Source: Gnetum montanum
Taxonomy: Eukaryota > Streptophyta > Gnetopsida > Gnetales > Gnetaceae
Assembly (NCBI GenBank): GCA_015680685.1
Contig: MNCI01020827.1
Location: 278,338 to 342,337, forward strand
Length of the DNA stretch: 64,000 bases
Direction of reading: 5' to 3'
Below the pieces are notes generated by a model. That model saw only the letters and a program-made list of their open reading frames with translations, had not been told where the DNA came from and did no database searches. The position numbers and the translations under genes were made by a program. Numbering within the stretch: position 1 is the first letter of the stretch; every line of letters starts with the position of its first letter. Shown one piece after another: positions 20,901-33,059 of this stretch.

Positions 20901-23460
20901 ATCACTTCGATTGTGCTTTACTTCCTCAATATGGCCCAAAATGTAAACTTTGGCTTTAGGCTATGACTATTGTGACTCTTTTTGCTTGTTTTGGTTGTGG
21001 GCTTTAGTGTCCTCCTATGGCTTTTTGATTGAAGGAGATGGGGTAGAGGAGGTTATAGGTATGGCCAAAATGGGAGTGAGCTTTAGTGGGTCCACTTTCT
21101 TTCATGCCTCCATATACTTATCTCCCTTGTTGTTAGGATTTTGCTTATGCTTCTTCCCTTGTTTATCTAAAATTTTTTGATTGTTAGCCATTAGCTATAA
21201 GGAAGAGGTAGTAGCATTGGCCACCTCAAGAGGCTATTGTGTAGTTCTTTGGGCTATTGCTATTTAGGTTGTATTGGGTTTGGGAGACCTTGATGACAAA
21301 AGGTTACCTCAAAGGCATTCATGATGGTACTCTCACAATGAAAGGAGATCTTGAGCTATGGGAAGTTGAAGAAACTCTTTCATTATAGAGGGGTACTTGA
21401 ATCATGAATTTTTCTCTTGCAGGTCTCCAGTTGTCATTGATGTTAAATGTCAAAATAACATAAGGGCTATCATTAGCATTCAAAGGGTCTTTATAGACTT
21501 GCATCAACTAGTTTTGTGACTAAATTAGATTAGAAGCATTTAAGACCAGTTTTCCCTATCTATCATCCTTTGCAAGTCATCCTTCATCATGAGGCAGAAG
21601 TTTGTATCATGACCAAGTAGTTGATGAAAATGGCAGAAGCGGTCTAACTTGAAGTATTTAGACAATTGAGGATCATCCTTCATTGCCCTAGTGAGATCTT
21701 TGACTATTTCACGTAGTTGGTTGTGTTTCTACTGAGCAATTTCAGTCATTTGTTTATGTCACATACGTCCATTTCTTAATAGTTGTTCTAGCAACTTGGA
21801 TGGTTTTAATGACAATGTAGTATATTTAGACATATCCTTCCTTTCAAAGTTAGGTCTACTTGTTTTCAATGCATTGGTCCCAAAAGTTGATGGTTGGTTA
21901 TTATGGTCATTGGTAGGGGCCTTGGCTGGGTTGACCTTCAACCCTTGGTTTGTGGTCTTGATTTTCTTCATTACAGTTACTACAATAGTATTTTTTTGTT
22001 TGCTCTTTTCTTTGCATCTTCAAGTGTGTTGGCTTTTATGTGATATATAGGCCAAATCATGGTTGGCCTTTGCAGCATCTTCAATATTTTTAGTTTGTAA
22101 GAATGCCTGGCTTAGAGACCATGGATCAAGATAGTAGAGTTTAGACTTGATAAAGTCATTAACTACTCCCTTGAATATGGCTAGAAATTAGGCTTTAGCT
22201 ATGGGCTTCAGTATTTCATTCAATAGTCCATTTCATTGCTAAATGAATTTTTGTACTTGTTCTAAGAGCCCTTGCTTGAACTTCATGAGTTGGTCAAGAA
22301 TTATGTTAGGCTTTAGGTTATATTTGAAGTGGTTGAAAAATTGGACTACTAAGTCCTCCAAAGAGGATATAGAGTTTTTGGGCAATGTGCAATACCAATC
22401 AAGTGATTTTCTAGTCAAAGACATAGGGAAAATGCTTATGATGGTATAAGGCCATGGATGCAAGAGCAAACATTTAGATTGAAAGGTAATAAGGTGAGAA
22501 TTAGGGTCACCTTATTCATTATATTTGCTAAATTGTGGAATGGGGATGCCAGGAGGAAGTTTCAAGGGTGGGACTACAAGACTTATGGGATCATCCTAGT
22601 AGAAGTCCATAATATTGACAATTTGTGTGGTAGAGGCTTTAAGCCTCTTCAACTCCTCTGTTAGGTCTTGGATCATTTGTAAGGATTAATCCAAGCCTTG
22701 TGATGACCCCATAGTTTGCAAGATTTGTACATAAGGTTTTGGCATCTGTTGTGAGGCTTGTGCCCTCATTGTGGAGTGCATGATAGAAGGAAAAGGTTGT
22801 GTAATGGTTGTGGCTTGTGAGCCAAATAAAGAAAAAGATGTTTATGCTAGCACTTGAGGCAAAATGAGATAAATGTCGTGTGTGAACCTTATGTTTCTAG
22901 GGATCTCATGGTGGACCTTATGTAAGTAGTTAATGGATTTGTAGTGGTAAAAGCTACCATTGATAGTTTGATATATCAAGGTTGTGTTGCAAATGACATT
23001 GATGCGTTATAGTCTGTTGTTTATGGCATTGACTGAGTATGATGTGTAACTACAACCAGCATGGGATGTTTGTTGGAATAGTCCTCCAAGGATGTCTTTA
23101 GGTTTAGATTCTATCCTAAATTCATCCTCCTCTTCCTATTGTTCCCCAAAGGTAGGCTGGTCATATTCCTCTTCTATGGCAATCAATTAGGCTAGGATGC
23201 TTGAATAGATGATTTTAAGGAGAATTTCTTCATATGGGAAAGGGCTGTACTCTTTCCCACCCCTATGCATGAGCTCAAAAAACTCCATTTTTGCCTTAGC
23301 TTCAATTTGTAGAATTAACATGCCTACTTGTATTTTGACACAAATGAAGTTATAGTGATCTTCATTAATGGTTGTAAAATCAAGACTCTCCCCTTTGACT
23401 CTCAAAGATCACCTACACTCAATGAATGTAGGGTCTCTTAGATCATACACCATCATGCCT
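20901..23460 (-). pseudogene. gag of B3
   Basis: Collinear with gag of B1. N-terminal block DHYNFICVKIQVGML (about 23350) matches EQYNFICAKIQAGLL of B2. The core at 22469-22239 carries LTRKSLDWYCTLPKNSISSL and FFNHFKYNLK. A Lys-rich part follows at 21971-21759. The zinc knuckle is intact at 21635-21594: FCHFHQLLGHDTNFC, a C-x2-H-x4-H-x4-C form. It is the best preserved knuckle of the three B copies. Frameshifts and stops break the frame elsewhere, and the Pro-rich part is more diverged than in B1. Confidence 0.8.
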
Positions 23461-24768
23461 TGTTGGTTATGATCTTTGCTAGTGAAGGTGAAGGGCAATT
23501 CACTAGATTTTCAAAAATGCATAGTTATAGTGCTAAGAACTACTTAAGAATAGGCTATAAATGTTAAGATGAAGTAAATTTTAGTGAATGAAATTCAAAA
23601 TATTTTAGAGGAAATGAAAATGGAAAAAAAGATATACTTACTATAATTAGTAAGTGGAGGATAAGGGGCATTTACCCCTTTACTAGAAATAGAATATTGG
23701 TAACGTTGACTTCAAACCTCATCCAAGTTGTCTTTCTAAGTGCCTGTACGTCAGGTATGGCAAAAGGGGGAAAGAAGGGGGTGAGATAATGGAAATCTCA
23801 CACCTTCTTATTCCAATGTTGGAGAGAGGGAGAAAATTTTAAAGGCCAAAAATGAAAACTTGGAGGTTTCCAAAGATGGTTTTGGTAGGTTGCCAACTTT
23901 CACCAAAAAGGAAGGAAAATTAAGCTTGGTTTGTATGGAAACCAACTTTTGTTTAGTGACAAAGCTTATGTGAACAAAAATTAAATGTTTATCAAGGCTT
24001 CCATGTTGGCTTTTCTCTAGGAATTCACAACAAATGTTGTCAAATTCCAACATTCAAACCACCAACAGCTTCCACATTGAGGTTTCTACCATAGGATGGG
24101 ATTAAAGGCAGCATTGGATTCCTTGGGAGTTTTGGCTAGAAAATGGCTTTCAACTTGGTAATAAAAATAGATCTGGTTATAAAATTGGTTTCAAACTTCA
24201 CCAACGTAGGCCTCCCAAACCTCTTCCATGTTGGGTATGGTAGAGGGAGGAAATAAGGGGGATGAGATGATAGAAATCTCACACCTCTTACCTCCACATT
24301 GATAGGGGAAAGGATGAAAACCAAAGTGGGAAGTTAGTTTTTTTTTCCATTAAGATTGGTTTTAGGAAAATGCTAATTCTTTTAGCTTGGAAAATTGTTG
24401 GGGGGGGGGGGGGAGGGGGGCTGGTGGGGGGTGGTGGGGAAGAGGGAAGCCAACTCATGGATGAGTTGAACCACCAAATTTTGGAAGCTAGAAAATAAGC
24501 TTTTGATAATAAAAACAATGGGGGAAAGAAATATTAATGTTGGCTTTAGGCTATAAAATTCATAGCAAATGTTATGAAAAGCCTAAAATCCAGCCACCTA
24601 GAACTTCAATGCTACAGTTTTGGTCACAGGAGGGGGAATGACCAGTGTTGAGTTTTCAAAGGTTTTGATTGTAAAAAATCAAGGAAAAGGTTGCAAATGG
24701 AAACAAAAATAATAGATCTAGCTACAAAATTTAGGCAAAGGGCCCCCTTCTAGCTCCAAGAAAAATTT
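23461..24768 (-). repeat. B3 leader with a 470-bp tandem duplication
   Basis: 23690-24155 and about 24160-24725 are diverged copies. They share TTCAAAC-TCA-CCAA, GGTATGG-A-AGGGGGA, GATAGAAATCTCACACC, TGTTGGCTTT and ATTCA-A-CAAATGTT. The region lies between the LTR and gag. It replaces the 165-bp repeated leader of B1, so leader repeats arose separately. Minus-strand frames here are low-complexity and not conserved. Confidence 0.7.
24400..24440 (+). repeat. Long G tract, potential G-quadruplex
   Basis: A run of 14 G, then A, then six G, followed by CTGGTGGGGGGTGGTGGGGA. At least four G runs of four or more lie within 41 bases. Confidence 0.8.
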
Positions 24769-26385
24769 TTGTGATAGAAACCTTGATTGTTGGAACAAAA
24801 ACCAAGGATCCTCAATGCAAGTAGTTCCCCAACCCTAAATCCCTAGGGCCTCCATGATAAAAATGGGACTCAAGGTGCCCTGGCTGGTCCAACAAATCAA
24901 CTAGGGACTTATGAGATGAAAAATGTGGAAATATGAATAAATCCAAATAATGCACAAATAGTAAATTTATTTTTGAACACAAAACTTAAAAAATTTATTA
25001 AGACAAGAATAAGGAATAAGTTAGAGAAATGTGTAAAATGGTGCTTGCATGAGCAAGCAAGGGAGTTTACTTATGCATGAGTTTAAAGCCCATTGAAGCT
25101 GAGGTGATTCGCTTCACAATCCAGGTGCTAAGCCACTCTTGATGTTATCAAACTTTCATTTGCTGCTACAACCTTGGATCTACCAATTGGATCACTGCTA
25201 AGGGGGCATGAAAGGTGAAATATTTGGATGCCAAGTTGCTCCATGTTGGGTTTGGAATCCAAAAAGTGTAGTTTTTAACACCAAAAATCCACCAAATCTC
25301 AAGGCCTCACTACTTCCATGCTGGGGTTTAAGAGAATGCAAGTATGGGAACTTACAAGAGCTCTTGAGTGCTTGAAAATGCCCCAAGTGTGGAATTGTAT
25401 GTATGAAAATTGATTAAAATATCTAAACTACCAAAGTGCTTGTATGTCAAAAATTACTAAAAATCCTCGAGAACCTTTTCCAAAATGTGAAACCCCCAAA
25501 TGGTGTTGGAGGTTGGCATTTATAGGTTTTTTGGGCCATAAATGGAGTTGTGAATTGACTATGATTTGGCTGCAAATTGCCTATGAAATGGTTGCAAATT
25601 TAATGTGATTTTGTTGCAAATTTGATGTAATTTTGTTGCAAATTGGCTACCAAAGTTAGGTGAGATGGGTGCCCAAATTTTAGGGGTTACTATCCATAGT
25701 AAGTGCTTTCTCCCACAACCATTTCATTTACTATAAATAGTAACCGAGGCACATCTTCCATACTGGAGATGAATCTTCCATGCTGAGCTCTTCACCATGC
25801 TTGTTGAAGTCACTAGCCAATGTTGAAGTGCATGAATTAGTGAATTTTTCTTCTTGTGGCTTCCACACTAGGTGATTGAATTTTCCACACTAAGGGGAAA
25901 ACTTTTCCAAGTTAAGGGGAAATTTTCCAAGTTGGGGGAAACTTTCTAGGTTGGGAGGAAAGTTTCCAAGCTAGGGAAAACTTTCTAGGCTGAGGGGAAA
26001 ATGTTTCCAAGCTAGGTAAAAGTTTCCAAGTTGTGCATCTAGTGTCCACATTGAAGAGGAGGAAATTTTCAAACCCCTCATCCTTCCATGATGGGGGTAG
26101 ATCTCATCTACCCCTTGCACATGTTTCCAACATAGAAAAATACATACCCCCATAAAACCCATCAAATTCCCCTTTTTGAAATTCTAAAAGACATTTTTGA
26201 CCCTCCCAAGCCTAAATATAAACACTAGGTGACCCTTTTTGCTTGGGGAATGAGGCTTAGACCACTTATGAGGTATTTTCAGCCTCAAAAGTATAAATGA
26301 TGTGAAACTACCCATTTTGGGTTACAATTTTCACATTTACAATGAAAGTTTGCCTCAAGTTTCATGGGGTGAAAGCTACATGATG
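24769..26385 (-). repeat. B3 5' LTR (outer end uncertain)
   Basis: It starts TGTGATAGAAACC, in place of TGTAGCAACC in B1. It keeps the order of the B family: CAACCCTAAATCC near 24830, then GGTGCCCTGGCTGGTCC and ACTAGGGACTTA (B1: GGTCTGGTCGATCAGACAAG), and a TATA word in element sense near 25520 at the same distance from the LTR start. A possible end AAGTTTCA lies near 26385, but the downstream array blurs the limit. Confidence 0.55.
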
Positions 26386-26439
26386 AAGATTAGTTATAAC
26401 ATGCAAGATTTTGTGCTGGCCTAAAAATCAAGGGTTTTA

Positions 26440-27227
26440 AGGCTTCCACATTAGACCCCCTTGTTTTCACATTGGCTAGCATAGAAGGGATGATCCTCTA
26501 CATGGAAGAAAGTTCTAGATAATTTTTTGGGATTATTTTTATTCAAATTTCAAAATTTGATGGCTTGCATGTTAGTGTAATTGACTGGGGAAGGGAATGG
26601 AGTAGTTTTTGTGATAGTTTCAACCCCTGGAACCTTCCTTTTGAGCCTAAAAATGTCTTTTACACTAGATCCATACTAGCTAGTGTGGAAGAGGTGATCC
26701 TCAATGTGAAAAATAATGAAAATGGATTACATGTCATCTAGAGGGTCCAAATCATGATTCTGAGGCCTTCCCAAGGATGTGCAAGGTAAACTCTATTAAA
26801 ATTAGTCACTTTGGAGGTCAAAAAAGGCCAAAAAGTAGGTTTTGGAGCTTCACCTCCTCATTTCCATGCTGGCCAATGTGGATAAGAGGGGGCATAGCAT
26901 GGATAATCTAGACTCAAGCCAAAACATCTTCAAACAAGGTCAAATTGGTAGCTGGAACCTAGATATAGAAGTTTTCCATCTCTTAGCTTTATTTTAAGGT
27001 CATTTTGGAGGGTTTTGAGTATTAAAACAAGTTGGAATAGCTTTTTCAATTTTTTCCATGTTGATCATGATGGCCTCAGCATGAAAGAATGGGGATACTC
27101 TTGTTCTCTAGATTTGGGATGGTCTGGAAACACATTGATGAGGTTTCTAGGCTTCTAGGACTATAGAATATGATTTCCAAATTTTTTGGCTATTTTTGAT
27201 CATGTTTTAGGGCTATTTGAAGCTATG
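26440..27227. repeat. Degenerate 190-200-bp repeat array, left part
   Basis: Units marked by a palindromic word of the type TCCATGCTAGCCAGCATGG, followed by AAGAGGTGATCCTC. Marks stand near 26470, 26675, 26870 and 27060. The array continues at 36827 after element A. No coding region. Confidence 0.6.
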
Positions 27228-28034
27228 TGATGAACCGCGATATCATGTCCATGATATCAGATCAACCATGCAATGTCAGATACCCAATATCGCAGCCTGT
27301 CTCCTTGCCTATAAATAAGAGGCAGCGCCCTTGGTTTCCACATTAGAAAGTTAGTTCCTTAGTCAAACTCTTGCCATTTCTTCCCCCTAGAGTTAGAATT
27401 ATTACTGCGTGCCCATAGTAGGAGTCATAGAGTGAACGAATCTTTATTTGAGCATTGTGTACTTGAACACACTTTTTGTATGGCAATAAAGATGAACTTT
27501 ATGATAAACCTGGCAGCATTTAGAATAGATTAATTAACATTAATTATTAATTAATGATTTCCTAGTTAATTAATGATCTCTCTCACCTTACAACTCTCTT
27601 AGTTAAATACACTTAGTATGATCGCTTCAAGCATGCGTGTAGCACTTGGTAACCCAGTGACGATTAGCGTTTGGTAATCCCAGTAGTGTTGCACTGGTTC
27701 AGGATGTGTGCAGAAAGTGGGAAAAGATACTAGTGTTAGGAGTAATTAGAACTTAGTTAATGAATAGTTAAATTAGATAAGTTACTTAGTTATCTCTCTC
27801 CTCCTTCTTACTAGCGTAGGATATAAAACACATAAAAGCCATAAAAATCATATGCCCCAAGCTTACTTAACCATACAACCGTGACAGACAAGTAAGTTTG
27901 GGAAGACAATGATTAACCAACTCGTTATTGTTTCACAAAGGCACATAGGCACTTAGTGCTTGGAATTCTATCAGATCGTGCATGAAACACTTGTATTCGT
28001 ATGGTTGAGTGTAGGGGTACCTTGCCGCTCATCA
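27228..28034 (+). repeat. Element A 5' LTR
   Basis: 807 bp from TGATGAACC to GCTCATCA, with terminal inverted repeat TGATGA/TCATCA. TATA box TATAAATA at 27310-27317. U3 holds a perfect inverted repeat GATATCATG-TC-CATGATATC (27239-27258). Confidence 0.9.
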
Positions 28035-28035
28035 T

Positions 28036-28053
28036 TTGCACCATTGCCGAGGA
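28036..28053 (+). other. Primer-binding site, tRNA-Asp type
   Basis: TTGCACCATTGCCGAGGA agrees at 14 of 18 positions with the complement of the 3' end of plant tRNA-Asp, the primer used by Athila elements. All four differences are of the kind left by decay (mostly G to A). Confidence 0.75.
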
Positions 28054-28166
28054 CTTATTTGTTTGTGCACTAGGTAGAACTTAGGAAATCATTCACATCG
28101 TTGGAACAAACCCTTAGAGTTGATTAAGAAAAAGATTATAGTACATTGCACACTGAACAAGACAAG

Positions 28167-30734
28167 ATGTCTTCTTCTTCACACAAAAGCACTTCACCAC
28201 CTAGGACTAACACAAGAAGTAATCCGCGGTAGGATACACATGACATTGATCCACCAATCCCTCAATAGGTTTGTGTGGTATATATTCATATCGATGAATA
28301 TGTACCTAACTTCACCTTTATTCTCCATCAAGTTGAATAGTTGTATTGGCGTGACTTGGAAGGTAACATAGTGTTACCTCCCAACTGTTTAGTCCCAAGT
28401 ATGGTTCTTCGTGCTTTCACATGAATAGGCATGCAACACTTACACGCGGAATACATTGCGTAGGACTATGATTCGAGAGGCTATCATCCCAAAAAGTCGC
28501 AACGTCAAAGGGATTTGCAACAGGAGAGAAACCATAAATCTTTAAAGGAAAAATGGTCCAAGGATGACCCCCATGTTTTATGCGAAATTGAGGGTGATGA
28601 ACTTGCCTCAGGTAGTCACCCACATAACAATGTTCCTCCCCTTGATTTTGGGCAAGGGGTTGTGTATCAGAACCTTCATTCTACTGTTCACAACCCAGGT
28701 GCTAATACTAACGGACACAAAGTGTCTGAAAAAGGAACAAGGACACATGACAAAGGTGGGCATTCTAATCACAATCATTATTAAGGTAGAGACAATCGAA
28801 GAGAAGGTAGTAGACACTATCATTGTGGTGGTTCTGCTTCTTCTTCACCTTCATCATCTCCTTCACCATCTCCTTTAGTGTCTAGATACAACTATAGAGA
28901 GAAAGATTGTGAGGATAAGGGCAAGCAAAGTGGAAGTCACAGATGAAACAGCCAAAACAGAGGATGGGGGCACTCTAGGAAAATCATGTGATAGAAGAAG
29001 GAAGAGTAGGGAATAGCGTAAGCACCATAGACACCACGAACGAGACGATCATGATAAACCCCTACTTGCTACCCAAAGCATGCTAGACATAATTAAGGCC
29101 GTGAGAGTTCCAAAAAGGCACCAAAAAGATAGATGGATCAAGAGGTTAGACATGAATAACATCCCATGATTTGAAGGGGGATATAACGCTAATCCTCAAA
29201 ATCACTTACAAGGATTTCATGATGTGTGTTCCTTGCAAAACATAGAAAATAAGTGGCAAAAACTTAAGTTGTTTCGATGGACACTAGTAAAAGAAGTTGA
29301 AAGCTGGTACCAGTCCTTAGAATTAGAATCCATTCGTAGGTGGAGTACTATGTTAGAATTGTTCAACGATAAGTACCAAACGTACTCCTAGGTGTCTAAC
29401 CTACAAAAGAAAATCCAAGGATAGAAATAAGGAGGTTATGAACCCTTGGATGCTACCATGGGCCATTATTATGTACTATTACATCGTTGTCCTGGCCATG
29501 GTTATTTGCCGGGGGATCAACTACACCATCTCATAAATGGGATTAGGCATGAAATGAGAAGAACCCTTGGGACTTATGCCCAAGGAAGGTTATCCAAGCT
29601 TAGGTCTCATCAAATTCATAGACTACTGGAGCAAGTTGCTAAGGAAGAAGGTGAGCTATGAAAGAGAGAGAGTGTGGAAGAATATAATTGAGATCCTTCC
29701 CTCCAGATGAAGGGAGTAAGATTTTGTGAGGATGAGGAAGAGTCATCACTCGAAGAGATGGTGAATAGGAAAATCTTGCCTATCCAAAAGTTAGCATCAG
29801 AAGTATTGGCAAAGGTATATTAAATATGGGACTCCCTAGATAGTAGGTTTCGAATTTTTATCAAAGTAGTAGAGCATTCTAGAGAGCGATGTAGTGATTG
29901 TAACAAAAGAAAAAAGAGAGAAGCAAAAAATGCACGTAACAAGGGTAAGGGTAAAGTTGCTATTATTGAAGAAGTTGTGGACTCAGATACAGCTAATGAT
30001 AGTAGATGCGAGATATGTCAATACAACCATCCTAAGGGATGTTGCCCTATGATCTCACATCTACAGGAGTCTGGGGTGTATGCACTTAATCCATAATTAA
30101 ACAAATGGTAAACATCCTGACAGCTACCTTATCCCCAAGGTAACCCAAGGCAGTTCCACCAACCTTTAACATATTATCCAAGTGGAACTCCACCAGAACC
30201 AATTGAGCAAAATCAATAGTGGCAACACCCACAATCATGGGGAATGCCACCACCAAGGCAACAATATCCTTACTAGCAACATGACCCATATGGATATTAC
30301 GTGCAACATCCAATCTCTCCACGTGACTCTGTTGGTCACATTACTTCTCAACATCACTACTAAGCTCACAAGTACTATAGGACTCCCTCTCCTAGGGGTG
30401 ATATTCCACAAGTATATTATCCTTCCAATTTGGCCGCATCTCTCCCACCAATAGCTCCATTACCACTTGCTCCAACAATGCAAGGTGAACTCCCTACTCA
30501 GCCACAACAATGTAATGCCACAAGGGTTGTTAATCCTCAACCTACTATTGGTTCTGATAACCATATGAAGAAAATACCTTTCTTTAGAACCAACAGTCCA
30601 ACCAAGCCTTTGCAACCCCAAGTGGCTGAGTCTTTGGATGTCGCCATATCAAATAAAGCTTTAGAGCCCCCTTTGAACTTAACACCGCATTCAACACATA
30701 CGGTCATGTTAGCACATGCCATTACTAATTAGAT
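28167..30734 (+). pseudogene. gag of element A (Athila-like)
   Basis: gag builds the particle. Start MSSSSHKSTSPP at 28167, matching MSSSHRQDES at 54692 in C. The N-terminal block EYVPNFTFILHQ (about 28290) matches C closely. A His/Arg-rich stretch follows. The Retrotrans_gag core (about 29130-29660) shows GGYNANPQNHLQGFHD, VKEVESWYQSLELESI and FNDKYQTY. Then comes a knuckle-like CEICQYNHPKGCC (near 30007-30045), and a Pro/Gln-rich tail to 30734. Many in-frame stops and at least two frame changes are present. Order and wording agree with C over the whole length, so the decayed family protein can be followed. Confidence 0.8.
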
Positions 30735-31197
30735 CAAAGTTGGCCACCTTCCCAGGAAATTCTTTAATCATGGGAGTCCCCTAATATATCTACAAATCAC
30801 TGGGAATGAGCCATGCAAAGCTCTCTTGGATTTAGGTTCCAGTGTTGACCTAATATCCAAGAAATGTACAAGTCCTGAAACCTGCCTCCATTAAAAAAAA
30901 GCAACATCTGTTTAGAGTTGGTTGACCAATCCATCATTGTTCCCTTGGGATTAGTGGAGGACATTATTACCATTGTTTGTGGATGGTCATATCCAGTTAA
31001 CTTCTTGGTGATTCAAGTGAACAATAGTAAGGGGGACTTCCCAATCATAATGGGAAGAGCATGGCTAAGCACTATCAATACGTGCCTAGGAATTTGCGAT
31101 CTTTCCCTAGAAATATCTATGAAAAATACTTTCAAAATGATTGAGAAGAAGAATGTTCCATGCATCGCATCCAGTGACACAGGGTGTAATTGTGTGT
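30735..31197 (+). pseudogene. Retropepsin of element A
   Basis: Aspartic protease domain that would mature the polyprotein. ITGNEPCKALLDLGSSVDLIS marks the active site (30829-30837), and IIMGRAWLSTI near 31050 is the C-terminal family motif. The active site reads D-L-G where C has D-S-G; the hydroxyl residue is lost, which by itself should abolish cleavage. In C the second half of the domain is deleted, so A is the fuller copy. One stop lies between active site and flap. Confidence 0.8.
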
Positions 31198-31313
31198 AGA
31201 GATCATGGGTTGTGAAAAGTTTAACATTGTCTCCATGCAATCAGTGTGCATAAACGATAAATATACAAAGGTGCATGTATGCAGTAGCCACATGAGAAGA
31301 AGACAACTAGTGG

Positions 31314-32970
31314 TTGACAGTTGATCAAGGAAGTAGCTCACTTATATGCATGGAACTAACTGAGGATTTGACTTGCACTTACATAGATAGCATAGATGCA
31401 TTAGAGCAAGTTCACCACCAACTTCCTAGTCCTAAATTAGAAAACATCAACTGGGGGAAGTTGGAAACTCCTGAGAAATTTAAACAAGAGCCCCTAGAGC
31501 TAAAACCATTTCCCACCGGTATGGAATACATGTTCCTTAAGAATGGAAAATCGGTAATCATCAATGCAAAACTTGCTCTACAACAAAAAGAGAGTTTGCT
31601 AAAGGTAATAAACAAGTGGTCAAAAGCCTTCGCCTGGTCATATCTGGAATTAACTGGAATAGATCCTAGGATATGCTTGCATAAGATTTACATTGACTCC
31701 TCCATGAAGCCTCGAAAACAACCACAGAGGCGATTGAATCCAAAGTTGAAGCAAGTAGTAAAAGAAGAAATCGAATAGCTTCTAAAGGCTGGGTTCATAT
31801 ACCCCATTGCTAATAGTAAATGGGTTAGCCCCTTAGTAATCATGCCTAAAAAGTGTGGCAAATGGAGGGTGTGCATAGATTTTAGGCTACTAAACATGGC
31901 AACATTCAAGGATCACTTTTTGTTGCCATTTGTTGACCAAGTATTAGACACAATCGCAGGGCATTGCTATTATAGTTTTTTGGATAGATATAGTGGATAC
32001 AACCAAATATAAATAGCCCCAAAAGACCAAGACAAAACTACGTTCACCAATCCTTGGGGAATGTTTACATACAAAAAAATGTCATTTGGCTTGTGCAATG
32101 CCCCTGTAATGTTTCAACACTTAGTTCTAAGCATATTCTAGCAGTAGATAGGAAATGGTGTGGAAGTCTTTATGGATGACTTCTCCACTTATGGAGTAAG
32201 CTTTGATCAAGTCTTGGACTGATTAGAGCAAGTGCTGAAAAGATGTGTAGAAACTAATTTGAGGCTCAACTGGTGAAAAAGCCATTTGATGGTCCAAGAA
32301 GGCATAGTACTTGGGCATAAAATCTTACATGCAGGGATAGAGGTAGACCCTAAGAAGATCAAAGTTATCCAAGGAATTACCCATCAACTAAAAACTTTCA
32401 AAGACATTTGGTCATTCCTTGGACACACTGGCTACTATAGGAGATTCAGAGAGAACTTTTCAAAGATTTCCAAACCATTGGTAGAGTTAATGAAAAAGGA
32501 CATACCCTTCGAGTGGACCAGGGAATGCGAACTAGCTTTCCAAACTCTGAAACAAAAGTTGGTAGAAACACCCATTCTACAAGCTCTTGACTAGTTCAAA
32601 TCATTTCATGTGATGACTGACACGTCCAACTATGCCTTAGGAGCCATACTTACACAGTTAGATGATAAAAAATGTCCTTATTACATCCACTGTGCAAGTA
32701 AAAGTATCGCTGGTGCACAACTTAACTATACTACTACATAAAAAGAATTAATGGCTGTAGTGTTTGCACTAGAAAAATTTAGACACTATGTATTAGGATA
32801 CAAAGTATTCATACACATAGATCATAGTGCAATCCGGTTCCTCATGAATAAACCAATGGTAAGCCCTCGTATTATATGATGGCTAGTAATCCTACAAGAG
32901 TTCAATTTAATGATGATCGATCGTAAAGACACCAAGGATGTAGTCACTGATCATTTATCTCGGTTGTGCT
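31314..32970 (+). pseudogene. Reverse transcriptase and RNase H of element A
   Basis: It would copy element RNA into DNA and remove the RNA. A linker (31314-31690, CTYIDSIDALEQVHHQL) leads to RT with RRLNPKLKQVVKEEIE, FIYPIANSKWVSPLVI, GKWRVCIDFRLLN, YSFLDRYSGYNQI and FGLCNAPVMFQ. The catalytic motif is intact, FMDD at 32169-32180. The thumb part has FLGHTGYYRRFRENFSKI. RNase H follows from about 32600 with TDTSNYALGAILTQ, KELMAVVFALEKFRHYVLG and HIDHSAIRFLMNK, keeping the acidic residues. About ten in-frame stops interrupt it, many at former CAG, CAA, CGA or TGG codons. Confidence 0.9.
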
Positions 32971-33059
32971 GGGAAAACAAAGAGGATGAGTATCCAATTT
33001 TCAATCACTTCCCTAATGAGTTCCTCTTTGTCGATGTAGTGAATAACTAATCACCCATG

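Larger units (their letters stand above)
15979..26385 (-). mobile_element. Element B3: Tat-like gag-protease LTR retrotransposon with an antisense gene
   Basis: In element sense: 5' LTR (from about 26385 down to 24769), leader (24768-23461), gag, protease with tail, a five-unit repeat array (19630-19790), and then a spliced gene on the opposite strand reaching the broken left end at 15979. No reverse transcriptase, RNase H or integrase is seen. The 3' LTR and 3' untranslated region are missing. The left edge abuts the truncated LTR of B1, so a deletion or recombination joined the two. The outer limit of the 5' LTR is uncertain. Confidence 0.75.

Noticed and set aside
6006-26385. B1 and B3 as one long element
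   Set aside because: Each has its own gag, protease and repeat array, and the 15373 LTR matches the LTR at 6006, so they are two elements joined at 15978.
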